Shown here: positions 1-9,900 of the stretch, piece by piece
How the letters are laid out: the number at the start of each line of letters is the position of its first letter
How positions within the stretch are numbered: position 1 is the first letter of the stretch
Assembly: GCF_000003605.2 (NCBI RefSeq)
Contig: NW_003155238.1
Span: 486,294-503,010 of the forward strand
DNA length: 16,717 bases
From: Saccoglossus kowalevskii
Lineage: Eukaryota > Hemichordata > Enteropneusta > Harrimaniidae
Direction of reading: 5' to 3'
Position numbers and translations under genes: made by a program
Notes under the pieces: model-generated
The model's database searches: none
What the model saw: only the letters and a program-made list of their open reading frames with translations
Told to the model about the DNA's origin: nothing

Positions 1-20
1 TGGTGGGAGATGAAATTCAG

Positions 21-35
21 CCATCCTCGTCGCCA
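21..35 (-). other. Primer-binding site for tRNA-Ser of an LTR retrotransposon
   Basis: The plus strand reads CCATCCTCGTCGCCA. This equals the 3' end of animal tRNA-Ser(GCU), including the added CCA. On the minus strand it is therefore TGGCGACGAGGATGG, the sequence to which a serine tRNA would anneal to prime reverse transcription. It sits three bases from the end of a TG...CA-bounded LTR, the usual spacing. Mag-type Ty3/gypsy elements are known to use serine tRNA primers; that assignment here is inference. The internal coding part would lie to the left, outside the window. Confidence 0.6.
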
Positions 36-38
36 AAA

Positions 39-240
39 TGTGGTGTCGGGCCCAATAAACACGCAGACAACAGGTTCGGTATACAAGCAAGGTTTACTTG
101 TGTGTAATAACTAACGGAACTCACAAAGATGGCAGCCCTGTCCCAGAATCCCATCTGTTGCTAAGCAACCCAACTGATGGCGGGAATATGGCCATGCAAA
201 GTACGGTATATGTTTATACTATTAATGCTCAGACACAACA
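39..240 (-). mobile_element. 5' LTR of a minus-strand Ty3/gypsy-like retrotransposon
   Basis: About 202 bases are bounded by TGTGGTG on the left and CACAACA on the right. Read on the minus strand this is TGTTGTG...CACCACA, the TG...CA ends with short imperfect terminal inverted repeats expected of an LTR. It abuts the tRNA-Ser primer-binding site, which fixes the orientation: a 5' LTR read right to left, with the element body beyond window position 1. The minus strand has a TATA-like AGTATAAACATATA near its start. The partner LTR and the target-site duplication cannot be seen, so the outer edge at 240 is inferred from the terminal motif only. Confidence 0.5.
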
Positions 241-1834
241 AATTACAAGATACCGTCGCTAATCTGACATCCGTAGTTATTAATGTAGTGAACGATTAAT
301 CAAAAGATATGACGTATTCAGTACTTAGTGTGATTGGCTTTATGATTGAAGGTTACGCCCTAGAGTCTTTTTACTGCTTTGTAATTGGTTAGAGTTTTGA
401 AAATGAATAAAGAGAGTTTGAGTTGGTCTTGAAGAATATTCCACGACAGACGCAGTAGAGAAGAGAGAGAGTGCAGTCCTGGAGAGTCTTGGGGCGAGCC
501 TTGACGCAGTCCAGTCTTGGGCGAGTCTTGGTTCAGCCTTGTGAGGGTCTTGGGGACTTTTCCCCTGGGCGCTGTGTCTTATAGAGTGCTCCAAAAGATC
601 GACTAAGACGATAGTTGAAACGTATTTCGTTGTGTGTGTCTTATTTGACTGTAAAGTTAAAGTGACTTTCCCGATCCCGTACCTCAAGGGGACGCGATAT
701 AGAGACGAGACGAGATTCCCTCCTGACAAGTGTGGAGAACCCCGTGGAGGAGAATTTTACCCCTGATACTACCCTAACTTCAGAAGTATATGTAAAATTA
801 AACAGATTAAAATTCGATGTAATTATAGGCTCCACTTTTTATAATAAGACGACTGAGATGCGATATAAAACTTAATAACGTCAAATAAAACCTTACAAAA
901 TTGTCATAAATAAACAGAAATAGCAATAAAAAATAAGCCTATGCCTACATCACATTTTTAACTAGAGTGCTTGTCACCCGTGCACTTATGTTGTGTATTC
1001 TGTGGCGGTTAAACTTGTACATTTCAAACATTGGGCCAGTACGAAACTATAACAGAATGTTTAAAACTACGTGGTTTGCGCAGAATTCATGTTTTCACCT
1101 GTGACAGCGTTGAAGATGTGTGGTTCATATTTTTCAAGGAAAATCAATAAAGAAACAGTGTTACACAAGATATTTTTAGCATTACTATTGTGTCATGAAA
1201 ATGTAAGATTATTTGTTTTTTGTGTCACCCATTTCGATAACTTGAACCAATAGTATGAAATGACGTATATTCCTTTCAGACTGACAAATCAATAGTGTAA
1301 CCACTGTTACTAAAAAAGACGGTTAGGAAACGTTATTGTTAAAATGTGTGAATCTGCCTATTAACCGTGGTGTAACCCTCTAACATATTGGTGTCACGTG
1401 TTATATCAGGTGACTACTCAGTCGACAGAGACCTCCAACAAGTTAAATATTAAAAACTTGTTTCGCCATGTTTTGCTAACAAAGGTCTATGAACCGTATT
1501 TAACCTGCCCGCGACATGTTCATTTCCAATCTCTGTGAATCCATTGATCTATTTTCCAAGGTAAGCATGCACTAATTATTCTAATACTAAGTACGATTAT
1601 GGCTTTCTTGTTAGAATTTATGTAAGATGTACATGCACGAGGTTACCACTCCCTGTAATACATGAGGTCGTTTTAGAATGTTTGGCAAATATTCAGTCGT
1701 ATTGCAAGTGTGCACTACTGGCCTTTCCTACCATGTGTGGCCCAGTCCGTATGATGATCTGTGACCCAATAAAAGTGATACCAATTGTGTACATTGATAA
1801 CGTTATTAGACAATCATTATGGGTGTTGTACATT
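241..1834. other. Unassigned sequence with no convincing gene
   Basis: No exon, RNA gene or clear transposon can be supported here. The part from about 410 to 560 is rich in GAGAG runs and repeats a CTTGG/GTCTTGG word many times. The part from about 285 to 760 has some look of a plus-strand LTR and leader: it could start at TGTAGTG near 285, end at CTGACA near 727, and be followed by TGGAGAACCCCG. I could not match that last sequence to a tRNA. From about 840 to 1834 the DNA is AT-rich and nothing stands out. Open frames of 60-130 codons here lack recognisable motifs. Confidence 0.3.
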
Positions 1835-1978
1835 AACAGTGACGTCGGTAACTATCATGTGTCTGGAAACATGATGGCAAACACATTGGCGTTAACAGTA
1901 ATAATACTTCATGCGCCAGGAAACATTTTGGCAAACACATTAACGGTGGTATCATTAACATGTCGAGTGGATGAAGAC
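1835..1978. repeat. Diverged left fragment of the 52-bp satellite
   Basis: About two and a half decayed units carry the words GGCAAACACATT, TTAACGGTGGT and ATGAAGACAT, which also mark the main array at 3161-4772. Some units contain CCAGGAAACAT in place of the commoner GCATGAAGACAT. That variant also occurs at about 3290, just right of the LINE and 24-bp block. The fragment ends directly at the tail of the LINE, so it looks like the left part of one array split by that insertion. Confidence 0.65.
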
Positions 1979-2646
1979 ATTTATTTATTTATTTGAGATT
2001 CCAACAGGTTTCCCCAATTACAGGCACTCATAAAATACTAATACAAAAATATTTACAGAAATAATATAAAATAAAAAGAAAGACCCAAAGCTCAACTTAT
2101 GGCATTTAAAACAGATCTCTTAAAAGAAGATAGACTCATAAAAATGTCTACTGAATCAGCAATATAAATACAATTTAAAAAGTCAAGACATCGAGGGATA
2201 AAAAAATATTTTCTAAGATTACTGTGACAAAGAGATAGTTTGAAGGGATATACAGAGCGGAGATTTCTGGAGGGAGCATGAAAAAGAATGCTGTAAATAG
2301 TGTAGGGCGAATCAACAGTATTATTAAGTCATTTATTCAAAAAGACGGAGTCAAGAAAATTTCTACGATTCTCAGGTGACAGTAAATTGAAACGAATGCA
2401 TAATTCATGATACTGTGATGATCCAAATGAGCGAGAAGTAAAATAACATAAGTGTTTGACAAACTTTTGTTGGACCCGCTCAACTTTACCAACCAGGTAT
2501 TTTCGATGTGGTGACCAGATTTGAGTACAGTATTCAAGACGACTTCTAATTAGCGAAATATACAAACTGCGTAGACATGTAATACTGGTAAATTGTCTAC
2601 ATGTGCGCTTTATATTAGACCTAGCACTTTGTATGCTTTTGTCACA
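1979..2646 (-). mobile_element. 5'-truncated LINE (Jockey/CR1/Crack-like), C-terminal reverse-transcriptase part
   Basis: Translated on the minus strand from about 2646, this region contains LYISLIRSRLEYCTQIWSP, then VERVQQKFVKHLCY, then LSPENRR. These are the familiar conserved words at the C-terminal end of Jockey/CR1-group non-LTR reverse transcriptases. A TGA at 2329-2331 interrupts the frame, but the same frame then stays open for 78 codons to a TGA at 2092-2094. The downstream words (VDSPYTIYSIL, SLCHSNLRKYFFIPR, LDFLN) also fit this family, so 2329 is a nonsense mutation rather than the true end. About 100 bases of 3' UTR follow, ending in an AAAT-type repeated tail (TTTATTTATTTATT on the plus strand). 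The catalytic core is absent, so the copy is dead. It lies inside the 52-bp satellite. Confidence 0.8.
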
Positions 2647-3149
2647 ATAGTGCCAACATGAGCGGACCAAATAGTGCCAACATGAGCGGACCAAATAGTG
2701 CCAACATGAGCAGACCAAATAGTGCCAACATGAGCGGACCAAATAGTGCCAACATGAGCGGACCAAATAGTGCCAACATGAGCGGATCAAATAGTGCCAA
2801 CATGAACGGACCAAATAGTGCCAACATGAGCGGACCAAATAGTGCCAACATGAGCGGACCAAATAGTGCCAACATGAGCGGACCAAATAGTGCCAACATG
2901 AGCGGACCAAATAGTGCCAACATGAGCGGACCAAATAGTGCCAACATGAGCGGACCAAATAGTGCCAACATGAGCGGACCAAATAGTGCCAACATGAGCG
3001 GACCAAATAGTGCAAACATGAGCGGACCAAATAGTGCCAACATGAGCGGACCAAATAGTGCCAACATGAGCGGACCAAATAGTGCCAACATGAGCGGACC
3101 AAATAGTGCCAACATGAGCGGACCAAATAGTGCCAACATGAGCGGACCA
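2647..3149. repeat. 24-bp minisatellite, 21 copies
   Basis: Twenty-one head-to-tail copies of a 24-bp unit (starting ATAGTGCCAACATG) run from 2647 to 3149. The last copy lacks one base. Only a few substitutions separate copies, for example AGCAGACC in copy 3, GGATCAA in copy 6 and ATGAACGG in copy 7. Because 24 is a multiple of three, one plus frame (MSGPNSAN repeated) and all three minus frames stay open. The resulting long open frames are a by-product of the repeat, and there is no sign that any is a gene. The block abuts the truncated 5' end of the LINE fragment. Confidence 0.95.
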
Positions 3150-3160
3150 TGGAAAAAACA

Positions 3161-4772
3161 TTCACAATGACGTCAGTAACATTATATGTGCTTGAAGGCA
3201 CGATAGCAAACATTAAAGATGGCGTCCACATTCCATGTGCTTGAAGACAATGGCAAACGTATTTTCGGTGACGTCGGAAACATTTCACGTGCCAGGAAAC
3301 ATGATGGCAAACATTAACGGTGGTGGCAGTAACATTTCATGTGCATGAAGACATGATGGCAAACATTAACGGTGGTGTCAGTAACATTTCATGTGCATGA
3401 AGACATGATGGCAAACATTAATGGTGGTGTCAGTAACATTTCATGTGCATGAAGACATGATGGCAAACATTAATGGCGGTGTCAGTAACATTTCATGTGC
3501 ATGAAGACATGATAGCAAACATTAACGGCGGTGTCAGTAACATTTCATGTGCATGAAGACATGATGGCAAACAATAACGGTGGTGTAAGTAACATTTTAT
3601 GTGCATGAAGACATGATGGCAAACATCAACGGTGGTGTAAGTAACATTCCATGTGCATGAAGACATGGCAAACATTAACGGTGGTGTAAGTAACATTTCA
3701 TGTGCATAAAGACATGATGGCAAACACATTGACGGTGGTGTCAGTAACATTTCATGTGCATGAAGACATGATGGCAAACATTAACGGTGGTGTCAGTAAC
3801 ATTTCATGTGCATGAAGACATGATGGCAAACATTAACGGTGGTGTCAGTAACATTTCATGTGCATGAAGACATGATGGCAAACATTAACGGCGGTGTCAG
3901 TAACATTTCATGTACATGAAGACATGATGGAAAACATCAACGGTGGTGTAAGTAACATTCCATGTGCATGAAGACATTATGGCAAACATTAACGGTGGTG
4001 TAAGTAACATTTCATGTGCATGAAGACATGATGGCAAACACATTGACGGTGGTGTCAGTAACATTTTATGTGCATGAAGACATGATGGCAAACATTACCG
4101 GTGGTGTAAGCAACATTTCATGTGCATGAAGACATGATGGCAAACATTAACGGTAGTGTCAGTAACATTTCATGTGCATGAAGACATGATGGCAAACATT
4201 AACGGTGGTGTCAGTAACATTTCATGTGCATGAAGACATGATGGCAAACATCAACGGTGGTGTCAGTAACATTTCATGTGCATGAAGACATGCTGGCAAA
4301 CATTACCGGTGGTGTAAGTAACATTTCATGTGCATGAAGATATGATGGCAAACATTAACGGTGGTGTCAGTAAAAGTTTATGTGCATGAAGACAGGATAG
4401 CAAACATTACCGGTGGTGTAAGTAACATTTCATGTGCATGAAGACGTGATGGCAAACATTAACGGTAGTGTCAGCAACATCTCATGTGCATGAAGACATG
4501 ATGGCAAACATTAACGGTGGTGTCAGTAACATTTCATGTGCATGAAGACATGATGGCAAACATTAACGGTGGTGTCAGTAACATTTCATGTGCATGAAGA
4601 CATGATGGCAAACATCAACGGTGGTGTCAGTAACATTTCATGTGCATGAAGACATGCTGGCAAACATTACCGGTGGTGTAAGTAACATTTCATGTGCATG
4701 AAGACATGATGGCAATTATTAACGGTGGTGTCAGTAACATTTCATGTGCTTAAAGACGTAATGGCAAACGCA
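3161..4772. repeat. 52-bp satellite array, about 28 core copies
   Basis: The core from about 3296 to 4755 repeats a 52-bp unit containing GATGGCAAACATTAACGGTG and TTCATGTGCATGAAGACA. At its left edge (3161-3295) and right edge (4756-4772) copies are more diverged. Single copies vary by small indels, such as CAAACACATTGACGG (+2) at 3721 and 4035, and a short copy near 3663. Each unit holds a near-perfect 14-bp palindrome, TTCATG-TG-CATGAA. The period is not a multiple of three, so no frame persists; the short minus-strand frames with CLHAHEMLLTPP words are chance. Confidence 0.95.
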
Positions 4773-4959
4773 TTCAATGTAGTTCTACGGGATTTGGCAA
4801 TTTTCCTCAAAATCATAGATCTTAGTGAAAATTATATAATTTGGCAAATGAAATTACTGTGAACTTATTTTAATAATTTGATCATGTTTTATGAAATAAA
4901 TATTATGATGTAATGAAGGAAATATACTTTCAAAGATATCCTATTATACAGTCTACCCA

Positions 4960-5319
4960 CAGGGAGCCAGGAACTATAATCAACTGTACGCAGCCTCTAT
5001 GAGCGGGGGGGGCTATCAGTTGATATATAGTGTAAGAAATAGATAAGGGATGAAGGCTCCAGCGAGCTCATAATTTTTAAACTCGAAAAAAAACAGACGA
5101 ACAGAACGAAAAATAAAATCTATGAAAAATACCAGGTTGAAGAATATTAGTTGCTCTTTTAAATTTCGCCAAAGCCTTACCTATATTTTACCTATATCTG
5201 CAGAATAAATCAATAAAACTACACAAATTGACTCCATTTATGAATAACTAACGCACGGCACAGTTGGGGGCGTGGCCTGTTCAGAATGTGTGAATTAATT
5301 ATAGTTCCTGGGCTCCCTG
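4960..5319. mobile_element. hAT-like MITE with 20-25 bp terminal inverted repeats
   Basis: The left end reads CAGGGAGCCAGGAACTATAA. The right end, read on the opposite strand, is CAGGGAGCCCAGGAACTATA, the same with one extra C. The two form a terminal inverted repeat enclosing 360 bases with no coding capacity. Ends beginning CAGGG are typical of hAT elements. The flanking eight bases (TCTACCCA and TGGCCTAC) do not form a clean 8-bp duplication, so the superfamily call is weaker than the MITE call. It holds a run of eight G at about 5005-5012. Confidence 0.7.
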
Positions 5320-6353
5320 TGGCCTACCAGAATGACTAGCGTAATGTGTGTACTGGATTATCCTATCCTAGTTGCCTCAAGGCAATACAATACTAATAAA
5401 CAATATATATATGATTTAAAATGGAGCATAATGACCGATATTACCAATTAACATAACAGTCGCGTAAAAAATAATTTAGTTTTGTTTGGCCAAAGAGAAA
5501 ATATACGTCGATGGCGGTGTACGCTGTTCATGTGTTCATGCGATAATATTATATTATATTTGAGGGTGCTTGCAACCTTTTTAGAGTTTGATTTGTTCTG
5601 GTTCAACATAATTATTATTTCCTGTACAAATGCATTATATATTTTTTCTGATGCGGTTGCCACGGTTTGAAATATTTCCTATTGAGTTTCGGGGAAAAAG
5701 CCAATTTACTCGCCCACGCTTCTCTCTTTGCAATGTGAAAAATTAAACGCACAGTTGAAGTAAATTAAGAACAAAAATAGGACGGTGTGATTCAAATAAA
5801 TCGGCTGGCTCTTCGAGTTTTGATTTTCTGTTTGGCGCGTTGATGTTTTCATTTGGAAAGTTGCTTGACAGGAAACACATTATTTCGTCCTTCGCGTAGG
5901 GTGCCGGGCTTCAACTTGTGACGCCCGGAACAGTTCGTCAATTTTAGCAGTACTTAAAATTACATATGTCACATACTACAATATTTTGACAATATTTATT
6001 ATTGCCAGGACAATGACATTGTCATTGCCAGAATGAAAAATTATGAGAGTGACTCGGAGCACTTAGCCTAATTTACTGACCCAACTGCATAATGGAGTTC
6101 GGGTCTGATCGATGATTAAACAATTTTCCCACCATTTCAGACATTTCATTTTAGACTCTTTGATTATCGGCCTTACCTAAGTGTGCTGTTTTTTTCCCAA
6201 TTACACTTACACTAACACTTGGGTTTTGTAAACTAACTTTTACTCGTGCTTTTGTGTTGTTCTTTTCTTGGACTACGTCGTCCACTGGGGAAGGTTGTAT
6301 AACTCTGGCATCAAACAATATTTGACAATTTCATCCTTTGACTTGTTCAGCTG
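5320..6353. other. Spacer upstream of sialyltransferase copy 1
   Basis: About 1 kb, AT-rich, without recognisable exons. Open frames of 60-70 codons on both strands near 5450-5670 overlap each other and show no motif. At 6011-6027 there is a 17-nt palindrome, CAATGACATTGTCATTG. It contains TGACATTGTCA, a word that occurs again in the first intron of copy 1 at 9435-9445. Confidence 0.4.
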
Positions 6354-6522
6354 TATTAAAGCGGGAGGGTCGACACCTACGCACGCGCGGAAAATGAGTC
6401 CCAAGCGAGGATAACAACACACACTGGAAACGCAAAGGCTCATGGGTAGACGCTTGTCTGTAAACAATGACACGCTATGGCCATCTGACGCATGCGCAGG
6501 TGAAGACTTCCCCGCTTTAATA
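6354..6522. promoter_or_regulatory. CpG-rich putative promoter block enclosed by a 12-bp inverted repeat
   Basis: A perfect inverted pair, TATTAAAGCGGG (6354-6365) and CCCGCTTTAATA (6511-6522), encloses 145 bases that are richer in CpG than their surroundings. Inside are GCGCGGAAA at 6385-6393, which on the other strand is TTTCCGCGC, the E2F consensus, and ACGCATGCGCAG at 6488-6499, which resembles an NRF-1 site. The block lies 80-250 bases upstream of the copy 1 start codon, where a TATA-less promoter would be expected. Both arms include TTAA, so a small piggyBac-like or other fold-back element is an alternative reading. Function is inference. Confidence 0.35.
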
Positions 6523-6603
6523 TGTAAACTTGTATTCTGTAGATTCAGTGTGTTTACAGTTGAATATTGGAACACCAAATCCATTTATAGTTGATGTTGT
6601 GCA

Positions 6604-6993
6604 ATGAAGACCAGGAAGCGAAAGATTATTCTGATTGCTGCTGCCACTGTATTAACTTGTGCCATTTTTTATGCAACAACCAATCACCATGCAACGATAC
6701 CAATAATGAGAACAATATACAATCTCGACGTTGGGGGCAGTATACTTTCATGCATTTCACGAGGTAATTTGAACAACACTGAGAAACTTGTCAATTTTTT
6801 GTGCGGTGATAATGAGGATAGTCTCAAAAGAGCTCTGGATAGAGTGGAAATAGACACTGTGTCTGAAGATGACATGCACAAATACCGTTTGGTGGAAGCT
6901 GTAGGAAATAAGGACGAAATGGAGAAAGAGAGAATTAGGAAAATGTTTTCCCACAATCCCTCTGGATTTGTTAGAATGCAGAATGAAAAGGAG
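6604..6993 (+). CDS. Copy 1 exon 1: cytoplasmic tail, membrane anchor and stem
   Basis: This exon encodes residues 1-130 and ends in phase 0 at GAG|GTAAGT. Reading past the donor gives a TAA after only 13 more codons, so unspliced transcript would give a 143-residue anchor-only product. The stem segment between the anchor and MHKYR (about residues 30-86) has no equivalent in copy 2. The last third (KEKERIRKMFS...GFVRM, approximately) is conserved with copy 2. Confidence 0.85.
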
Positions 6994-9900
6994 GTAAGTT
7001 CAATGAATATTACATGTGATGTTACAGAGAGATAATCATTTGGTGATTACTATAGTATCAGGAGGTCGACAAGGGGTATTTTCCTAAGCTTTAATCAATT
7101 GTTTTTATTTTCGTAATAATGTAACTTAAATAAATAAAAAACGTAAATTCATAGACATGGGAAAGATGTAAAATGTATTCAGACTTTTTATTCGTCTGTA
7201 ATTTGTACACAGATCTTATTTTGTGTAAGCATATAAAGAATTTTCTATATCAAGTGTCGTAATTCGTGCCCAATTTCAAATTTTGGTTCTCAAATTATCA
7301 AGTATATTTATTTATAAAAATGTAAAATGTAATTAGGAATTTGCTTTATTTGTAAAGTGTAAAAACTCCATTTTTTACTGTGAATGGATTTTTTTTAATT
7401 TTATTTCCTGTAAAAACGTAAAATGCATTTGTTATTTTCTGTAACCTGTACCAGCTATCCCGCCTTGCCCCCTTCTATCAGAGACAACTACACGCACAAT
7501 GCTTGCTGGTGGCAACTGCAGTTTGAGACACAACTACACGCACTATGACAGTTATTGACTAATGCTGTAGTATCAGACACACCTGCACACATATACTGCG
7601 CCAGTTAATGAATATACGACTACAGTAGCACATACCATGCTTGATGATAACTAGTGCAGTATTAAAGGCAACTTCCATAGTGCCCATCCTTAACTTTGAT
7701 TTGGAAATAATAGTACCATTCGCAAAAATGTAACAATTGAACTGTTGATGGCAGTTTTTGATGTTTAAAAGTTGGACTCGCTTACTTTGTCATATTATCT
7801 TTTAATATGATCTTGGGATAATCCAGATGAAATAAAAACGCAATTGCATTCAAAAGTTACTGAGATAAATGGCCTCAGCGTTCAGTTATATTCCATAGTG
7901 TTGACGTAGAACATCTGCACGGATCTCCGCGTATAACGTGATTATATATCAATCAGACATTAAAGTCATGTTTGTAGTTGTTGTTTAATGTCAGTTCTTG
8001 GATTTTTATAAATAAGCAGTATACCATATATGATAAACAATACAGAAGCTACCATTTTATTATTTAGTTTCGAATGTGTGCACATATTCTACTAAGTGTT
8101 GTGCAAATACTAGTACCGGTTCACTGGAGATTCTGTGTTTGCCAACTGAATGAATGTAACACTGTTCAATGTTTTTGTCTGGGTTTTGAAACATAAGTCA
8201 TTACACCCATTCACCATCTTGAATTTTCAAGGTGAATGTTCCGGCGAAGCACTCCACTATCACCTTGAAGTATTTCATTAGGACTATGTGTATGTGACAA
8301 TGCCCTCACAGTTAGAATCAGTTTAACAACACAGCCAATCATATAACTTCTTCTTCAACGCGCTTGGCCAAGCTATCAAAATCTTCGAGGCGGAGCTAAG
8401 TCACAAAACGCGCACCACTCTACCATGTATTTCTATGGACTCTGCGCGAGCTGCTGTGCACTGACCAAAAAGCCGGTGAAAATAGCTAAAATCGAGAAAA
8501 CAGCACAAACTTAACTTTGAAGAAATCCAACCAAATTTAAATATGTTTTACATGATGTAGGGGTGACAACAACCATTCCAAAAATACCGTTTTCTGAGAA
8601 TTTATTGGTCTTTGTTTCACCATGATGATTGCCAGGCGGTGAAAATGCCTGACCCGAGAATAAATGTCGCTGAGCACAGCTAAAGCTGTGGTGGCTTGGA
8701 TGTCGAGGCGATACAGCGACAATATCCATACATCATACAACTCACTGATATTCAAGACCAAAGCTATTCAAGCTTTACTTAATAATAGTGTTGTCACCAC
8801 TGTTGACTGTTATAGAAGAGTAGGTGTTATACCCAAAAGCTCGTGATATCACTGCAACACATATCAGCAGTAATGAAGCCGAAAACATCAGAAATGCAGA
8901 GCTCCGAGCGCTTTCTGCCAGTCTTTGTAACAAAGCTTTCTATTGGTCGGTAAACTTTCTATCGCGCAACCACGTGACATACACGGTTATGAATGGTATT
9001 ACCGCACGGTGTTGTAGAGGGAGGAATGTTCGAACGGAACAACACCGTGCAGGCGGACGATGCCCATTCACGTACCAACGAAAACGCTTATCATATATTA
9101 CTGTGGAATACTTTATTTTCGCTGGAATTAATTTTCACTGAAAAGGCTTTTTGGGCAGTTTGTATGGAATTTGTTTTCACTGTTTTTTGATGAGTTTAAT
9201 GTGAAATATAGGAAAAAAGTATATTCGCTGGATTTTATTTTCACGGAATCATCCCTTCAGCGAAAATAGCGAAAATAAATTCCAAGCGAAAATAAAGTAT
9301 TCTACAGTAAGTTATCCGCTTACCCAATAAATAAACATATTTAAAACATATTTAGGAGTAGGGATTTCATTTCCTGGATCTGTTGATTTGGCGTATTTTA
9401 TTGTTGAAGTTCGAAACTGCAACCGTTCAAAAACTGACATTGTCAGGGTCAACTACTATTCATCAATTATATAAAGGTAGATGAGAGTAAGGAAGTTCAA
9501 CTTCATATCTCATCTTAGAAACGCAATGTGTAAAAGCAGCAGCTGCAACTGAACACTTCGTATCACCAGACATTATTATATTGTCGTGGATTCGATTGTG
9601 TCATTATTTTACCAATTTCTCAATTTTGTCTCAATTACCCAGCAGTTGAATCTTCACTGTGATGTGTGTGCTCTCGTGTCCGCCTCGGGTCAGATGTTGG
9701 GCTCAGGTGCTGGTGACGAAATCGACAATGCTACTTGCGTCATTAGAATGAACACAGCACCTACACGTGGATACGAGAAAGACGTGGGCACGAGGACAAC
9801 ATTGCGCATGACAAGTTTCGTCAATGTGCAGTGGCGATTATTCGACAAAGAAGAGTTGTTCGAGAAGGAAGGAGTAACAGGCACATTTGTAATATGGAGT

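Noticed and set aside
1071-1253. Possible relic of the motif S exon (ALKMC and a 13-base match TTGAAGATGTGTG to copy 1 exon 3)
   Set aside because: A 13-base match between two places in a window of this size is expected by chance several times, and the similarity does not extend.
2510-3149. Idea that the 24-bp unit (LVRSCWHY on the minus strand) derives from the LINE word LIRSRLEY
   Set aside because: Four residues and a conservative change line up, but only about 7 of 24 bases match, no better than chance.
1970-3160. Target-site duplication around the LINE
   Set aside because: The sequence next to the tail (GATGAAGACAT) does not recur at the far side near 3150; the 24-bp expansion or decay may have removed it.
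2658-3170. 170-codon plus-strand open frame of MSGPNSAN repeats and matching minus-strand frames
   Set aside because: It is generated by a 24-bp tandem repeat without stop codons, with no flanking exon signal or non-repeat domain. The open frame is expected from the repeat length.
3161-4772. CRISPR-like array
   Set aside because: Units are contiguous 52-bp repeats with no unique spacers, and the genome is eukaryotic.
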